From: Candidatus Zipacnadia bacterium
GTDB lineage: Bacteria > Armatimonadota > Zipacnadia > Zipacnadales > Zipacnadaceae
Assembly (NCBI GenBank): GCA_029821455.1
Contig: JALGTI010000210.1
Span: forward strand, 1-5,455
Direction: 5' to 3'
DNA length: 5,455 nucleotides
A program made the position numbers and the translations under genes. Below the pieces are notes generated by a model. It was not told the origin of the DNA. It did not search any database and was given only the letters and a program-made list of their open reading frames with translations. This document shows, piece by piece, positions 1 to 5,455 of the stretch; the first letter of the stretch is position 1, and each line of letters starts with the position of its first letter.

Positions 1-1991
1 TGGCGCACGCCGATGAAGTCAAGGGCGCTAAGCTTCAGGAATCGCTCCACGAGTACGCCGACCAGGCCCTCCTGAGCAAGCAACTAGCCCGCATCGCTAC
101 CGATATGCCCCTCGACCTGGAGCCGTCTCAGCTTCATTGGGATGGCTATCGCCTCTCTGAACTCCGTGGCTTACTGGGGAGGCTGGAGTTCACCACGCTG
201 CTGGAGCGGCTGCCGGCTGAGCAGGTTGGGACTGCCGTGGCGGCCAGCGAATGTGCCGAGGTCTGCCAGCGTGCCCGGCAGGAAGGCTGCGTTTGCGTTA
301 TTGTTACTCGGTTAGGACCGGAAAGCGTCGGCCTCGCGCTGACAACGCCCGGCCAGCAAGCAGCGGCCTGCGAAGTGTTTCAGGTCGGCGCTGCATCTGC
401 CGGTCTCTTTGATGATCCCACAGCTTCCACCGATGAGAGGGAGAACCTATGCGCCCTGCTGGCGGACGACACAATCGCCAAGTGGGGAGCGGACCTCAAG
501 ACCGCAAGTACTGACCTTGCCAGCGTCGGCGTTGAGCTGTGTGGTTGCCAGTTCGACGCCAGCGTGGCGTCCTACTTGCTGGCCCCTCATCGCAAGAGCC
601 ACTCGCTTGAAACGCTGGCCCCGCAGTATCTGGGTGAGGCCGCGCCTGCCCCCGGCGAGGAGGCCAGCGTAGAGCAGGCAGGTGCGAGCGCGCGGATTGC
701 AGTTGCAATCATTCCACGCCTGCGAGAGCGGCTGCTGGAGGAGTTGGACAAGCTCGGCCTGACGATGCTGTTTGAGCGGGTTGAGATGCCGCTGGTGGAG
801 GTGCTCCGCGATATGGAGGCGGCCGGCATCGCCGTGGACAGAGAGCGCCTCGCGCAGCTCGGCCAGCAGCTTGGGGAACTGCTGGCTGACCTCAGCCAGC
901 GCATCTTTGCTGTTGCAGGCCATGAATTCAACATTGATTCGCCCAAGCAGCTCGCGGCAGTGCTTTTCGACGAACTCAAGCTGCCCAAGGGCCGCAAGAC
1001 CAAGACCGGCTGGTCCACTAGCGCCCAGGTGCTGGAAGAGTTGGCCGACGAACACGAGATAGCGCGCCTGGTGATGGACTATCGGGAGTATGCCAAGCTG
1101 CGCTCGACGTATGTTGAGGGCCTGCTGGGGCAGATAGACCCGCTCACCGGCCGCATCCACACAACCTTCGAGCAGACGGTCACAGCCACCGGCCGCCTCT
1201 CCAGCCGCAACCCCAACCTCCAGAACATCCCCATCCGCACCGAGTGGGGGCGGGAGATACGCGCCTGCTTCGTGGCTCCTGATGACAAGACGGTGCTGCT
1301 GTCGGCGGACTACTCGCAGATTGAGCTGCGCATCCTGGCGCATCTGTCCAGCGACCCCGCACTGGTAGCCGCATTCGAGGCGGGCCAGGATATTCACTCG
1401 GCGACTGCGGCCACCTTGTTTGACGTGCCGCTCGAAGATGTCACTGCCGACATGCGCCGCGCTGCCAAGACGGTCAACTATGCAGTCATTTATGGAATGG
1501 GGCCGGTGGCTCTTAGCCAGCAACTAGGCATCAGCAGACAGGAGGCGACCCATTTCATAGACAACTATCATCACCGCCTTAGCGGAGTTACAGAGTTTAT
1601 GGATCTGCTTATCCAGCAGGCCCGTGAGGATGGTTTTGTGGAGACCATTTGTGGCCGCCGCCGCCCGCTGCCAGACCTGCGCAGCTCCAACCAGGGCACC
1701 CGTGCTTATGCTGAACGGGCAGCAGGCAATGCTCCGCTGCAGGGGAGCGCCGCCGATATTATGAAGATTGCGATGGTTGAGATCGCAGGTGGGTTGCCGG
1801 AGATATGCCCCCAGGCGCGGATGCTGCTGCAGGTGCACGACGAATTGGTGTTTGAAGTGTCCCACGATTCTGTAAAGAAACTAGGCCAATATGTGAAAGG
1901 TGTAATGGAACAGGCGTGGAAACTATCCGTCCCGCTGGTTGCTGATGTCAAGTCCGGGCCCAACTGGCGGGATATGGAAGTGATTCAGTAG
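1..1991 (+). CDS. polA: DNA polymerase I, 3' part of gene (5' end outside window)
   Basis: Family A DNA polymerase: gap filling in excision repair and Okazaki-fragment processing in the cytoplasm. The first full codon is at base 3; counting from there 662 residues are present (residue number = codon start/3). Residues 1-38 match the end of the 5'-nuclease domain (LLSKQLARIATDMPL resembles Taq LSWDLAKVRTDLPL), so the ATG at 105 is internal and roughly 230-270 N-terminal residues lie upstream. Residues about 60-250 form a 3'-5' exonuclease fold without its metal-binding acids. Residues about 258-662 are the polymerase: motif A DYSQIELR (catalytic Asp436, Glu441), motif B RRAAKTVNYAVIYG (Arg485, Lys489, Tyr493, Tyr497) and motif C QVHDELVFEV (His612, Asp613, Glu614). 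The usual Pol I ending SGPNWRDM is present and the stop is TAG at 1989. Identity is certain; only the 5' end is unseen. Confidence 0.98.
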   Translation, partial: AHADEVKGAKLQESLHEYADQALLSKQLARIATDMPLDLEPSQLHWDGYRLSELRGLLGRLEFTTLLERLPAEQVGTAVAASECAEVCQRARQEGCVCVIVTRLGPESVGLALTTPGQQAAACEVFQVGAASAGLFDDPTASTDERENLCALLADDTIAKWGADLKTASTDLASVGVELCGCQFDASVASYLLAPHRKSHSLETLAPQYLGEAAPAPGEEASVEQAGASARIAVAIIPRLRERLLEELDKLGLTMLFERVEMPLVEVLRDMEAAGIAVDRERLAQLGQQLGELLADLSQRIFAVAGHEFNIDSPKQLAAVLFDELKLPKGRKTKTGWSTSAQVLEELADEHEIARLVMDYREYAKLRSTYVEGLLGQIDPLTGRIHTTFEQTVTATGRLSSRNPNLQNIPIRTEWGREIRACFVAPDDKTVLLSADYSQIELRILAHLSSDPALVAAFEAGQDIHSATAATLFDVPLEDVTADMRRAAKTVNYAVIYGMGPVALSQQLGISRQEATHFIDNYHHRLSGVTEFMDLLIQQAREDGFVETICGRRRPLPDLRSSNQGTRAYAERAAGNAPLQGSAADIMKIAMVEIAGGLPEICPQARMLLQVHDELVFEVSHDSVKKLGQYVKGVMEQAWKLSVPLVADVKSGPNWRDMEVIQ

Positions 1992-2072
1992 AACTACGGC
2001 GGTTGTCAACTGATTAATGAACCCGCACGAACACCAATCTTGGAGCTGCACGGACTAAACCGGACATAGGCT

Positions 2073-2080
2073 GAAGGGAG
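2073..2080 (+). promoter_or_regulatory. Shine-Dalgarno of rpsA
   Basis: GAAGGGAG, with its GGGAG core ending 10 nt before the ATG at 2091. An in-frame TAG at 2067-2069 rules out a more distal start, so this site and the ATG fix the beginning of the S1 gene. I see no convincing promoter in the 99-bp polA-rpsA gap: a TTGTCA at 2003-2008 has no matching -10 box at normal spacing. Confidence 0.7.
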
Positions 2081-2090
2081 ATCGGGACCG

Positions 2091-3560
2091 ATGGCACCTG
2101 AGGATTATCTGTTTGTACAAAACTCCTCCGAACAGAGCAATGTTGAGACTGGCACAGATGAGCAAGACGCAAGCGAATCACTGTGGAACCTTCAGGAGCA
2201 GTGGCCAGCAGAAAGCGCGCCCACTGAAGTCAACCAGGGCGACATCCGCACAGGCACAGTGGTCGCAGTCCAGGATGATGGGGTTGTGGTGAGCATTGGG
2301 ACGAAGTACGAAGGCATCATACCCATGATAGAATTCCCCGACAAAGACGAGCTGCCGCAGGTGGATGAGCGGATCGAGGTTGCCGTGGTCGAAGTGGATG
2401 AGGATAACGCATCCATTCGGCTCTCCAAGAAGCGGGCCGACTTCATCCGCGTCTGGACCGAGCTGGAGACCGCTGCTGCCGAGGGCACTGCGGTCAACGG
2501 CACAGTCACCGAGCGCGTCAAGGGCGGTCTGCGGGTTGACGTGGGTGTCTCTGGCTTTGTGCCGGCCTCGCATGTGGCCGTCCGCGACCTACGCGGCCTC
2601 GAGCGATTTGTCGGGCGTACCGTGCGCCTGAAAATCCTGGAGGCCGACCGCACAACGAATAAGGTGATACTATCCCATCGCCAGTTCATCGAGGAGGAAC
2701 GCCAGCGCCGCCGCCAGGTCACCCTCGACCGCTTGCAGGAGGGCATGGTTTGCGAGGGCAAGGTGCGTAGCATCACCAACTACGGTGCCTTCGTGGATCT
2801 GGGCGGCATTGACGGGCTGCTGCACGTCTCGGAGATGGCCTGGGGTCACGTACGCCACCCCTCTGATGTGGTCAAGGAGGGCGAGATCATTCGCGTCGTG
2901 GTCCTAAAGATCGAGCAAGACGGCAGCCGCATCTCCCTGGGACGCCGCCAGATTCTGCCTGACCCCTGGAAGGTCGCCGCCGAGAAGCTCCAGGTTGGGC
3001 AGACTGTGAAGGCTCACGTCACCCGCGTGGTGCGGAATGGCGCATTTGCTGCGGTTGAGGGCGCTGACGTGGAGGGCTTCATCCCGCAGGACGAACTGGT
3101 GTTGGGCCGCAGTGTCAAACCGGATCGGGTTGTCAGCCGTGGCAAAGAAGTCGAGGTGCAGGTACTCGACCTCGATCCCAAGGACCGCAAGCTGCGCCTG
3201 AGCATCGCTGCGGTCGAGGAACAGAGCCGCCGCCAGGAGATGCAGCAGCACGCTCGCGCTGGTGAAGAGATAAGCCAGACCCTTGGTGACCGCTTCCCCG
3301 ACCTCTTGAAGCAGTTTGGCGGCCAAGAAGCTGCCGTAGAATCGGCTGCCGAAGAAGCATCTGAGGAGACCAGAGAGGAAGCGGTCGAGGCGACGCCAGA
3401 AGAAGCCTTGGAACAGGCTGCTGAGGAAGCTGTTGAAGAGGCTGTCGAGGAAGCCGCTGAAGAAGCATCTCAAGAAGCTGTCGAAGAGACATCCCGTGAC
3501 AATTGGGGTGCCCCTAGGCCGGCGAAGGAAGACGAAGAGGCCGCTTCGGACGAGCAGTAG
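2091..3560 (+). CDS. rpsA: 30S ribosomal protein S1, four S1 domains plus acidic tail
   Basis: RNA-binding protein of the small ribosomal subunit that helps recruit and unfold mRNA at initiation. The 489-residue product has an acidic, probably disordered N-terminus (1-48), then four S1 (OB-fold) domains at about 49-113, 131-195, 216-285 and 302-372. Domain 3 is the most canonical (GKVRSITNYGAFVDLGG, then GLLHVSEM), the signature that separates S1 from other OB proteins. Domains 1, 2 and 4 keep the Gly-x-Val and the G-(F/I)-(I/V)-P turn. Residues 411-489 are a Glu/Ala-rich tail of tetrapeptide repeats. E. coli S1 has six domains and 557 residues; the shorter form with an acidic tail is common outside proteobacteria. 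ATG 2091 is the first start after an in-frame stop. The gene lies 99 bp after polA and 12 bp before coaE. A general S1-domain RNA-binding protein is the only alternative name. Confidence 0.93.
   Translation: MAPEDYLFVQNSSEQSNVETGTDEQDASESLWNLQEQWPAESAPTEVNQGDIRTGTVVAVQDDGVVVSIGTKYEGIIPMIEFPDKDELPQVDERIEVAVVEVDEDNASIRLSKKRADFIRVWTELETAAAEGTAVNGTVTERVKGGLRVDVGVSGFVPASHVAVRDLRGLERFVGRTVRLKILEADRTTNKVILSHRQFIEEERQRRRQVTLDRLQEGMVCEGKVRSITNYGAFVDLGGIDGLLHVSEMAWGHVRHPSDVVKEGEIIRVVVLKIEQDGSRISLGRRQILPDPWKVAAEKLQVGQTVKAHVTRVVRNGAFAAVEGADVEGFIPQDELVLGRSVKPDRVVSRGKEVEVQVLDLDPKDRKLRLSIAAVEEQSRRQEMQQHARAGEEISQTLGDRFPDLLKQFGGQEAAVESAAEEASEETREEAVEATPEEALEQAAEEAVEEAVEEAAEEASQEAVEETSRDNWGAPRPAKEDEEAASDEQ
3336..3491 (+). 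repeat. 12-bp tandem repeat coding x-Glu-Glu-Ala units in the S1 tail
   Basis: Thirteen consecutive in-frame 12-bp units encode residues 416-467 of S1: VESA, AEEA, SEET, REEA, VEAT, PEEA, LEQA, AEEA, VEEA, VEEA, AEEA, SQEA, VEET. The unit is variable-Glu-Glu-Ala. Synonymous positions differ between copies (GAA/GAG, GCT/GCC/GCA), so it is an old, diverged repeat rather than a recent slippage product; the block at 3420-3491 is the most regular. A four-residue period with Ala and Glu suggests a very acidic helix or a disordered tail. Its role is unknown. Confidence 0.85.
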
Positions 3561-3565
3561 GGAGG
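3561..3565 (+). promoter_or_regulatory. Shine-Dalgarno of coaE, directly after the rpsA stop
   Basis: A perfect GGAGG begins the base after the rpsA TAG (3558-3560) and ends 7 nt before the GTG at 3573. This decides the GTG start and places the coaE ribosome site within the footprint of a ribosome terminating on rpsA, which favours translational coupling. Confidence 0.85.
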
Positions 3566-3572
3566 CGGGTAC

Positions 3573-4166
3573 GTGATCGTCCTGGGCATTGTCGGTCCCA
3601 TTGCCTCCGGCAAGTCGGTGGTCCTCGAGGAATTGGCCGAACTGGGGGCGGTGACCCTGGCGGCCGACGAGATCTCCCGTGATTTGCTGAAGCCGGGCAG
3701 TGCGCTGCTGGGGGAGGTGGCTGCTGAGTTTGGTGCACATCTGTTGGACGCGGCGGGGCATCTGAAGCGCGCAGAATTGGCTCACCTCATCTTTACCGAT
3801 GATTCTGCCCGTCAGCGCCTCAATGCCATAATGCACCCCCCGATGTTGGCCGAGATACGCCGACGCATTGAACAGGCCAGGGCGGCTGGTGTCGAGCTGA
3901 TGGCCATTGAGGCGGCTGTACTCGAGCAGATAGGGGCGCTGGAACTTGCGGACAAGGTGGTTATGGTTACAGCGCCCCGGGATGTTCGCACGCGTCGGCT
4001 TAGGGAGCGCGATGGGCTGGATGAGGACGAAGCAACTCGCCGCTTGCAAGTTCAGGAACAAATTGGCCTGGCGCACACGCCGGCCGACTTCAGCATAGAC
4101 ACCAACTGCTCCCTCGAAGCCACCCGCCAGCAAGTCCGCCACCTCTGGCAGACCCTGAACCTGTGA
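3573..4166 (+). CDS. coaE: Dephospho-CoA kinase
   Basis: Catalyses the last step of coenzyme A synthesis: ATP-dependent phosphorylation of the 3'-hydroxyl of dephospho-CoA, in the cytoplasm. The product has 197 residues, normal for the family. Seen in order: a Walker A loop GPIASGKS at residues 8-15 (Lys14, Ser15); AADEISRDL with Asp32 at the position of the conserved substrate/catalytic aspartate; LKPG at 39-42; LKRAELAHLIF at 64-74; the family LNxxxHP motif as LNAIMHP (83-89); an Arg-rich lid region RRLRERDGLDEDEATRRLQ (141-159); and ADFSIDTN (171-178), matching the usual (A/D)D-x-V-I-xN end. Two family positions differ: Pro9 in the P-loop where Gly is usual, and AVLEQ at 115-119 where PLLfE is usual. 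The GTG start is set by the Shine-Dalgarno 7 nt upstream. Probably transcribed with rpsA. Confidence 0.95.
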   Translation: MIVLGIVGPIASGKSVVLEELAELGAVTLAADEISRDLLKPGSALLGEVAAEFGAHLLDAAGHLKRAELAHLIFTDDSARQRLNAIMHPPMLAEIRRRIEQARAAGVELMAIEAAVLEQIGALELADKVVMVTAPRDVRTRRLRERDGLDEDEATRRLQVQEQIGLAHTPADFSIDTNCSLEATRQQVRHLWQTLNL

Positions 4167-4214
4167 GCCCCGGGCAAGAGCCCCGTCTTTGGGTCAGTTG
4201 TAGCAGCTCTGGGG

Positions 4215-4243
4215 TAGACGGCGCGGGCGCTTTGTGTTACAAA
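4215..4243 (+). promoter_or_regulatory. Candidate sigma70-type promoter upstream of hisC
   Basis: TAGACG (4215-4220, four of six matches to TTGACA) and TACAAA (4238-4243, four of six to TATAAT) are separated by exactly 17 bp, predicting transcription from about 4250, some 30 nt before the hisC start. The 115-bp gap after coaE makes a separate promoter reasonable. Matches are only moderate and the host's promoter consensus is unknown. Confidence 0.3.
4231..4243 (+). repeat. Short inverted repeat overlapping the candidate -10 of hisC
   Basis: TTTGT-GTT-ACAAA: perfect 5-bp arms around a 3-bp spacer, covering the candidate -10 box. It stands out as AT-rich within GC-rich flanks. It could be a regulator half-site pair or chance; the arms are too short to decide. 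Confidence 0.35.
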
Positions 4244-4266
4244 TAGCCAACTGCCTTTGACCTGTA

Positions 4267-4270
4267 GGAG
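4267..4270 (+). promoter_or_regulatory. Shine-Dalgarno of hisC
   Basis: GGAG within TAGGAGTG, ending 11 nt before the GTG at 4282. An in-frame TGA at 4273-4275 lies between this site and the start, so no longer reading frame is possible. GTG 4282 is the only usual start before the conserved RPNIANIKPY segment. Confidence 0.6.
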
Positions 4271-4281
4271 TGTGACTTGGC

Positions 4282-5352
4282 GTGGACATAGCTGATTTAC
4301 TGCGTCCAAACATTGCTAACATCAAGCCATATTCACCGGGCCGCACGGCGCCCATCAAGTTGGCCTCCAATGAAAACCCGTTGGGGCCTTCGCCTCTCGC
4401 TGTGGCGGCTATGCAAGAGTATGCTAGCCAGGTGCTGTTCTATCCGGATCCGGTCTGCGCCGAACTGAAGCAGGCTCTGGCCGAGCACTGGGGCGTGGAC
4501 CCGGAGGGCGTGGTCATTGGGCGCGGTTCGGACGAGATCATTCACATGCTGGGCCTGGCGTTTCTGAAGCCGGGTGAGCAGGTCATCTATTCTCTGCCGG
4601 CCTTTGCCCTTTACCCGCTCACGACGACGCTGATGGACTGCGAACACGTCCAGGTCCCATCCAAAGACTACACGCACGACCTGGACGCAATGGCCGCTGC
4701 CATCACCGATAAGACCAAGCTCGTCTTTATGAACAACCCCTGCAATCCAACGGGCACCTATGTGACCCAGGGGCAGATGGACACCTTTATGCAGCAGGTC
4801 CCAGAGCATGTTGTAGTGGCTATGGATGAGCCATACTACGAGTATGTTGATGTCGCGGACTTCCCTGATTCTCTGGGCTATGTGCGGGAGGGGCGCAACG
4901 TGGTGGTTATGCACACATTCAGCAAGGCTTATGCCCTGGCGGGCCTGCGCCTGGGCTATGGCATCGCTCCGCCGGCCCTGGCCGCCGGCCTCAAGCTGGT
5001 GTGTGAGCCGTTCAATGTCTCCTCCATCGCCCAGGTAGCTGGCGTGGCTAGCTTGCGCGATCCTGACCAGGTTGAACGCAGCCGCCGGCTGGTGGCAGAG
5101 GGCAAAGCATATCTTTATGCTCAGTTCGATGCGATGGGCCTGCACTATCTGCCGACCCAGGCCAACTTCATATTCGTGGATATTGAGATGAACAGCGTGG
5201 AGTGTTTCGACCAGTTGGTGCAGCGCGGAGTCGCCGTGCGCACCGGGCATATCTTTGGGGACGAGTTCGTCAACTGGATTCGCGTGACCATCGGCACACA
5301 GGAGCAGAACGAGCTATTCATAAACGCTCTGCGAGAGGTGCTGGGGGTCTGA
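4282..5352 (+). CDS. hisC: Histidinol-phosphate aminotransferase (possibly also aromatic)
   Basis: PLP-dependent class I/II aminotransferase; HisC converts imidazole-acetol phosphate and glutamate to histidinol phosphate in histidine synthesis. The product has 356 residues, usual for HisC. Seen: RPNIANIKPYSPG (8-20) and KLASNENPLGPS (26-37), both typical of HisC; YPDP (54-57); RGSDEIIHML (81-90), which contacts the cofactor phosphate; NNPCNPTGT (151-159, Asn155); MDEPYYEY (181-188, Asp182 for the PLP ring nitrogen); TFSKAYALAGLRLGYG (212-227) with Schiff-base Lys215 and phosphate-binding Arg223; and WIRVTIGT (332-339) with carboxylate-binding Arg334. All catalytic residues are present. It starts with GTG, 115 bp after coaE, and is followed by an aroF-like gene. 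No other histidine gene is in the window, and some HisC enzymes also transaminate aromatic keto acids, so a role in Phe/Tyr synthesis is possible (inference from context). Confidence 0.95.
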   Translation: MDIADLLRPNIANIKPYSPGRTAPIKLASNENPLGPSPLAVAAMQEYASQVLFYPDPVCAELKQALAEHWGVDPEGVVIGRGSDEIIHMLGLAFLKPGEQVIYSLPAFALYPLTTTLMDCEHVQVPSKDYTHDLDAMAAAITDKTKLVFMNNPCNPTGTYVTQGQMDTFMQQVPEHVVVAMDEPYYEYVDVADFPDSLGYVREGRNVVVMHTFSKAYALAGLRLGYGIAPPALAAGLKLVCEPFNVSSIAQVAGVASLRDPDQVERSRRLVAEGKAYLYAQFDAMGLHYLPTQANFIFVDIEMNSVECFDQLVQRGVAVRTGHIFGDEFVNWIRVTIGTQEQNELFINALREVLGV

Positions 5353-5358
5353 TCTTTC

Positions 5359-5385
5359 GTAGGACAGGCATCCTTGCCTGTCTAC
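5359..5385. repeat. Imperfect palindrome / strong hairpin downstream of hisC
   Basis: Left arm GTAGGACAGGCA (5359-5370) pairs with right arm TGCCTGTCTAC (5375-5385) around a TCCT loop: 11 base pairs with one bulged G. No T run follows on either strand, so it is not a standard intrinsic terminator. The form, an ACAGGCA...TGCCTGT palindrome standing alone between genes, looks like a dispersed intergenic repeat, though only one copy is in this window. It could still act as an mRNA 3' stabiliser or attenuate read-through. Confidence 0.65.
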
Positions 5386-5408
5386 ACCCTGGGATGGACG
5401 GTCCAGTC

Positions 5409-5414
5409 GGAGGG
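5409..5414 (+). promoter_or_regulatory. Shine-Dalgarno of the aroF-like gene
   Basis: GGAGGG ends 12 nt before the ATG at 5427, a slightly long but acceptable spacing. The nearer ATG at 5417 is only 2 nt away and in another frame, so it is not favoured. This site lies past the hairpin, so the gene has its own initiation signal. Confidence 0.5.
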
Positions 5415-5426
5415 TTATGAACACAA

Positions 5427-5455
5427 ATGATAATTGTAATGCAACCTGGCGCAAG
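5427..5455 (+). CDS. aroF: Start of probable DAHP synthase (type I, AroF/AroG-like), cut by window end
   Basis: Only nine full codons are visible, reading MIIVMQPGA. This closely matches the N-terminus MIIVMKPGAT typical of the short type I 3-deoxy-7-phosphoheptulonate synthases (the AroA-beta / Thermotoga-like group), which condense PEP and erythrose 4-phosphate in the first step of the shikimate pathway. The assignment rests on this short but characteristic start, an upstream GGAGGG, and position 74 bp after an aminotransferase gene, which suits aromatic amino-acid synthesis. Nothing of the catalytic domain can be seen. Confidence 0.6.

Noticed and set aside
447..1523. 358-codon open frame on the - strand inside polA
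   Set aside because: It is the reverse frame of a strongly conserved polymerase gene in GC-rich DNA, with low-complexity, family-free protein and no ribosome site.
2002..2010. GTTG-T-CAAC palindrome in the polA-rpsA gap, a possible operator
   Set aside because: Four-base arms are expected by chance and no promoter elements surround it.
2017..2058. 13-codon reading frame (MNPHEHQSWSCTD) before rpsA, a possible leader peptide
   Set aside because: There is no Shine-Dalgarno before its ATG, no run of regulatory codons and no attenuator hairpin after it.
2904..4142. 412-codon open frame on the - strand across rpsA and coaE
   Set aside because: It spans two real genes and their junction. Its Phe/Leu-rich middle is only the complement of the Glu/Ala repeats in the S1 tail.
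4165..4190. GGGC-AAGA-GCCC mini-hairpin followed by CTTT after coaE, a possible terminator; also a GAGCCCCG direct repeat 13 bp apart
   Set aside because: The stem is only 4 bp with a C-C mismatch at its base and the T run is three bases, too weak to call a terminator. The 8-bp direct repeat is plausible by chance in GC-rich DNA.
4333..5250. 305-codon open frame on the - strand inside hisC
   Set aside because: It lies fully within a well-supported aminotransferase gene and shows no recognisable motif of its own.
5395..5405. TGGAC-G-GTCCA palindrome just before the aroF-like ribosome site
   Set aside because: The arms are only five bases long and there is no second copy; it could be the edge of the neighbouring hairpin repeat, but I cannot support it as a separate feature.
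5202..5420. 72-codon + strand frame overlapping the end of hisC and the hairpin
   Set aside because: It begins out of frame inside hisC and its tail is just the translation of the intergenic hairpin; no family resemblance or ribosome site.

Overview
This window is a stretch of ordinary bacterial chromosome with every gene on the + strand: the 3' part of polA (DNA polymerase I), a four-domain ribosomal protein S1 gene (rpsA), coaE (dephospho-CoA kinase), hisC (histidinol-phosphate / aromatic aminotransferase), and the first nine or so codons of what looks like a type I DAHP synthase gene (aroF-like) running off the right edge. I found no mobile element, CRISPR array, RNA gene, toxin or defence locus, and no supported gene on the - strand. 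It reads as housekeeping DNA; I do not see an undescribed system in it.

Layout. Bases 1-1991 are polA, entered in mid-gene. The reading frame is open from the window edge and the protein aligns with the end of the 5'-nuclease domain before the ATG at 105, so that ATG is internal. A 99-bp gap leads to rpsA (2091-3560), whose C-terminus is a long Glu/Ala tail made of four-residue repeats. coaE (3573-4166, GTG start) follows after only 12 bp with a strong Shine-Dalgarno, so rpsA and coaE are probably co-transcribed and translationally linked. A 115-bp gap with a plausible sigma70-type promoter precedes hisC (4282-5352, GTG start). The last gap (5353-5426) holds a strong 27-nt hairpin that resembles a dispersed repeat more than a terminator, followed by the start of the aroF-like gene. 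No gap exceeds 300 bases.

How the genes work together. polA, rpsA and coaE are core functions (DNA repair/Okazaki processing, translation initiation, last step of CoA synthesis) with no direct biochemical link. hisC followed by an aroF-like gene points to amino-acid biosynthesis; HisC-family enzymes can also transaminate aromatic keto acids, so here it may serve Phe/Tyr synthesis as well as, or instead of, histidine.

Organism. The DNA is GC-rich (about 60% by eye). A four-domain S1 with an acidic tail, a Pol I without proofreading residues, and a Tyr at the ddNTP-discrimination position argue against a typical gammaproteobacterium. They would fit a lineage such as Armatimonadota, Chloroflexota or another deep-branching terrabacterial group, but the phylum is a guess from family resemblance and gene order only.
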